DNA of 6,823 bases from DASXRC01 sp036506495 (GTDB taxonomy: Bacteria > Actinomycetota > Actinomycetes > Mycobacteriales > Micromonosporaceae). The position numbers and the translations under genes are program-made. The notes under the pieces are model-generated. The model was not told the origin of the DNA and ran no database searches. It worked only from the letters and a program-made list of their open reading frames with translations. The stretch lies in assembly GCA_036506495.1 (NCBI GenBank), contig DASXRQ010000112.1, positions 1-6,823 on the forward strand, read 5' to 3'. Positions 5,985-6,823 of the stretch are shown piece after piece; positions within the stretch are counted from its first letter, which is position 1; every line of letters starts with the position of its first letter.

Positions 5985-6632
5985 ATGGGCGACGAGCCGG
6001 TACGCGAGCAGGTGCCCGCGCCGATCGGTGTCGCAGACGATGTGCCGGCGCTCGAGCCCGCCCCGAGATCGCGAGTCCGGATGGTCGTGCTGGCCGCGTT
6101 GCTGGTGGTCGGCCTCGTCGGAGCGGCGATTCTCGGCACTGCCGGCTGGCGGGTCGTTCGGGAGAAGGACGCGAGGCTCAGCACGCCCGAGGAGGTCGCC
6201 GGAATGCGGCGCGATCGGACGACGCAGGCGCAGGAGACCGCCGAGTACCTGCGCGCCGCGCTCGCCGCGGGCGTGAACCTCGACAGCTCGGTCGGGGCGG
6301 TGTACGAGGACCCCGCGGCGCGGGACCGCAGCGTGCTGTTCTTCGGTGGGACGGGGTTGCTGCTCTCACCGGGCCGGAAGCTCGACACGGTGTTCAGGCT
6401 GCTCGCAGACGAGAACGGCGGCGTCGCCGGCATCCGCGAGGTGCCGGCCGGGCGGCTCGGCGGCGTCATGCGGTGCGGTCGGACCGCGACTCCGGACGAC
6501 GGTGGCGATATGGCCGTGTGCGGCTGGGCGGACCACGGCAGTGTCGCCGCCGCGCTATTCGAAAACCGCTCGACCGACGATTCGGCGCGGCTACTGCGGT
6601 CGATCCGGGCAGCGGTCCAGACGCGCTCGTGA
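5985..6632 (+). CDS. Unnamed single-pass membrane protein with a two-cysteine extracytoplasmic domain
   Basis: I cannot assign a function to this 215-residue protein. Residues 1-29 are hydrophilic, acidic and Pro-rich. One strong hydrophobic helix spans about 32-55, preceded by RSRVR, so the N-terminus should be cytoplasmic and the C-terminal 155 residues outside. The outer part starts with a helical, charged stretch (61-95) and continues into a globular region. That region has two cysteines, Cys164 (VMRCG) and Cys179 (AVCGWADHGS), which could form a disulfide, and ends with a helix containing LLRSIRAAV. The CGWADHGS segment resembles actinobacterial hypothetical proteins I recall with the same layout. 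The start ATG 5985 is set by GGAAGGA. It is divergent from valS and convergent with the rRNA operon, so it is probably monocistronic, ending at the hairpin at 6657-6692. A signal peptide rather than an anchor is less likely given the long N-terminus. Confidence 0.85.
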   Translation: MGDEPVREQVPAPIGVADDVPALEPAPRSRVRMVVLAALLVVGLVGAAILGTAGWRVVREKDARLSTPEEVAGMRRDRTTQAQETAEYLRAALAAGVNLDSSVGAVYEDPAARDRSVLFFGGTGLLLSPGRKLDTVFRLLADENGGVAGIREVPAGRLGGVMRCGRTATPDDGGDMAVCGWADHGSVAAALFENRSTDDSARLLRSIRAAVQTRS

Positions 6633-6656
6633 GCGCACCGACCGCTCCCGGAAACG

Positions 6657-6692
6657 CGTCGAGGGCGGCCCCTTTCGGGGCCGCCCTCGGCG
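6657..6692. terminator. Strong hairpin, probable bidirectional terminator between the 5985-6632 gene and the rRNA operon
   Basis: A perfect 12-base-pair stem (6661-6672 with 6677-6688) has a TTTC loop, read as GAAA on the minus strand, which is a stable GNRA tetraloop. Four more pairs, including one U-G, extend it to 6657-6692. It lies 24 bases after the TGA of the plus-strand gene and just beyond the 5S rRNA 3' end on the minus strand. T-tracts are short on both sides (TGTTTGT rightwards, GTTTCC leftwards), as is common in high-GC actinobacteria. Confidence 0.8.
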
Positions 6693-6700
6693 GGTGTTTG

Positions 6701-6817
6701 TCCGGCGGCGTCCTACTCTCCCACACCCTGGCGGGTGCAGTACCATCGGCGCTGGAGGGCTTAGCTTCCGGGTTCGGAATGTTGCCGGGCGTTTCCCCTC
6801 CGCCATGGCCGCCGTAA
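6701..6817 (-). rRNA. rrf: 5S ribosomal RNA
   Basis: The minus strand carries the conserved actinobacterial 5S sequence. From 5' to 3' it begins TTACGGCGGCCA, then has AAACGCCCGG, ATTCCGAACCCGGAAG (around 6764-6779), GCGCCGATGGTACTGC (6737-6752) and GGAGAGTAGGA (6711-6721), and ends GCCGCC. The 5' GGCGGC (6813-6808) pairs with 3' GCCGCC (6704-6709), forming helix I and setting the ends to within a base or two. The length of about 117 nucleotides is standard. Its orientation means that 23S and 16S rRNA genes should lie beyond the right edge and be read leftwards, with the hairpin at 6657-6692 ending the operon. It encodes the small RNA of the 50S subunit central protuberance. Confidence 0.97.
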
Positions 6818-6823
6818 CGTTGT

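Noticed and set aside
6473..6817. Open frames on both strands across the 3' terminal region and the 5S gene
   Set aside because: They overlap the 5S rRNA and the terminator hairpin, and their translations are low-complexity shadows.

Overview
The window is GC-rich DNA, with codons ending mostly in C or G, and carries housekeeping genes from an actinobacterium. The ValRS, FolC, DUF4233 and Ndk sequences and the gene order valS-folC-DUF4233-ndk match the actinobacterial arrangement (Rv2448c to Rv2445c in Mycobacterium tuberculosis). The two unnamed membrane proteins remind me of proteins from Micromonosporaceae and related families. That family-level placement is inference from memory, not a search result.

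Layout from left to right. (1) 1-234: the C-terminal end of an IS256/mutator-type transposase read rightwards, cut by the window edge, followed by a possible right end of the element. (2) 289-699: ndk (nucleoside diphosphate kinase) on the minus strand. (3) 700-830: a divergent intergenic region with candidate promoters. (4) 831-1679: a plus-strand gene for an unnamed two-helix membrane protein. Its last 35 codons, counting the stop, run antisense to the end of the next gene. (5) 5901-1575, minus strand: valS, folC and a DUF4233 membrane protein gene. Both junctions are ATGA stop/start overlaps, so this is a tightly coupled operon. (6) 5902-5984: a short divergent intergenic region. valS appears to be leaderless, and the rightward gene has an extended -10 element. 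(7) 5985-6632: an unnamed single-pass membrane protein with a two-cysteine extracytoplasmic domain. (8) 6657-6692: a strong hairpin between converging units. (9) 6701-6817: a 5S rRNA gene on the minus strand, so the 3' end of an rRNA operon enters from the right edge.

Functionally, valS charges tRNA-Val and folC makes folate polyglutamates. ndk, transcribed separately, balances nucleoside triphosphates. DUF4233, the 831-1679 protein and the 5985-6632 protein are membrane proteins of unknown function. No gene-free stretch exceeds about 130 bases.

I found no CRISPR array, no tRNA and no convincing new multi-gene system. The points most worth following are the leaderless valS start, the antisense 3' overlap at 1575-1679, the plus-strand gene placed between DUF4233 and ndk, and the IS end just downstream of ndk.
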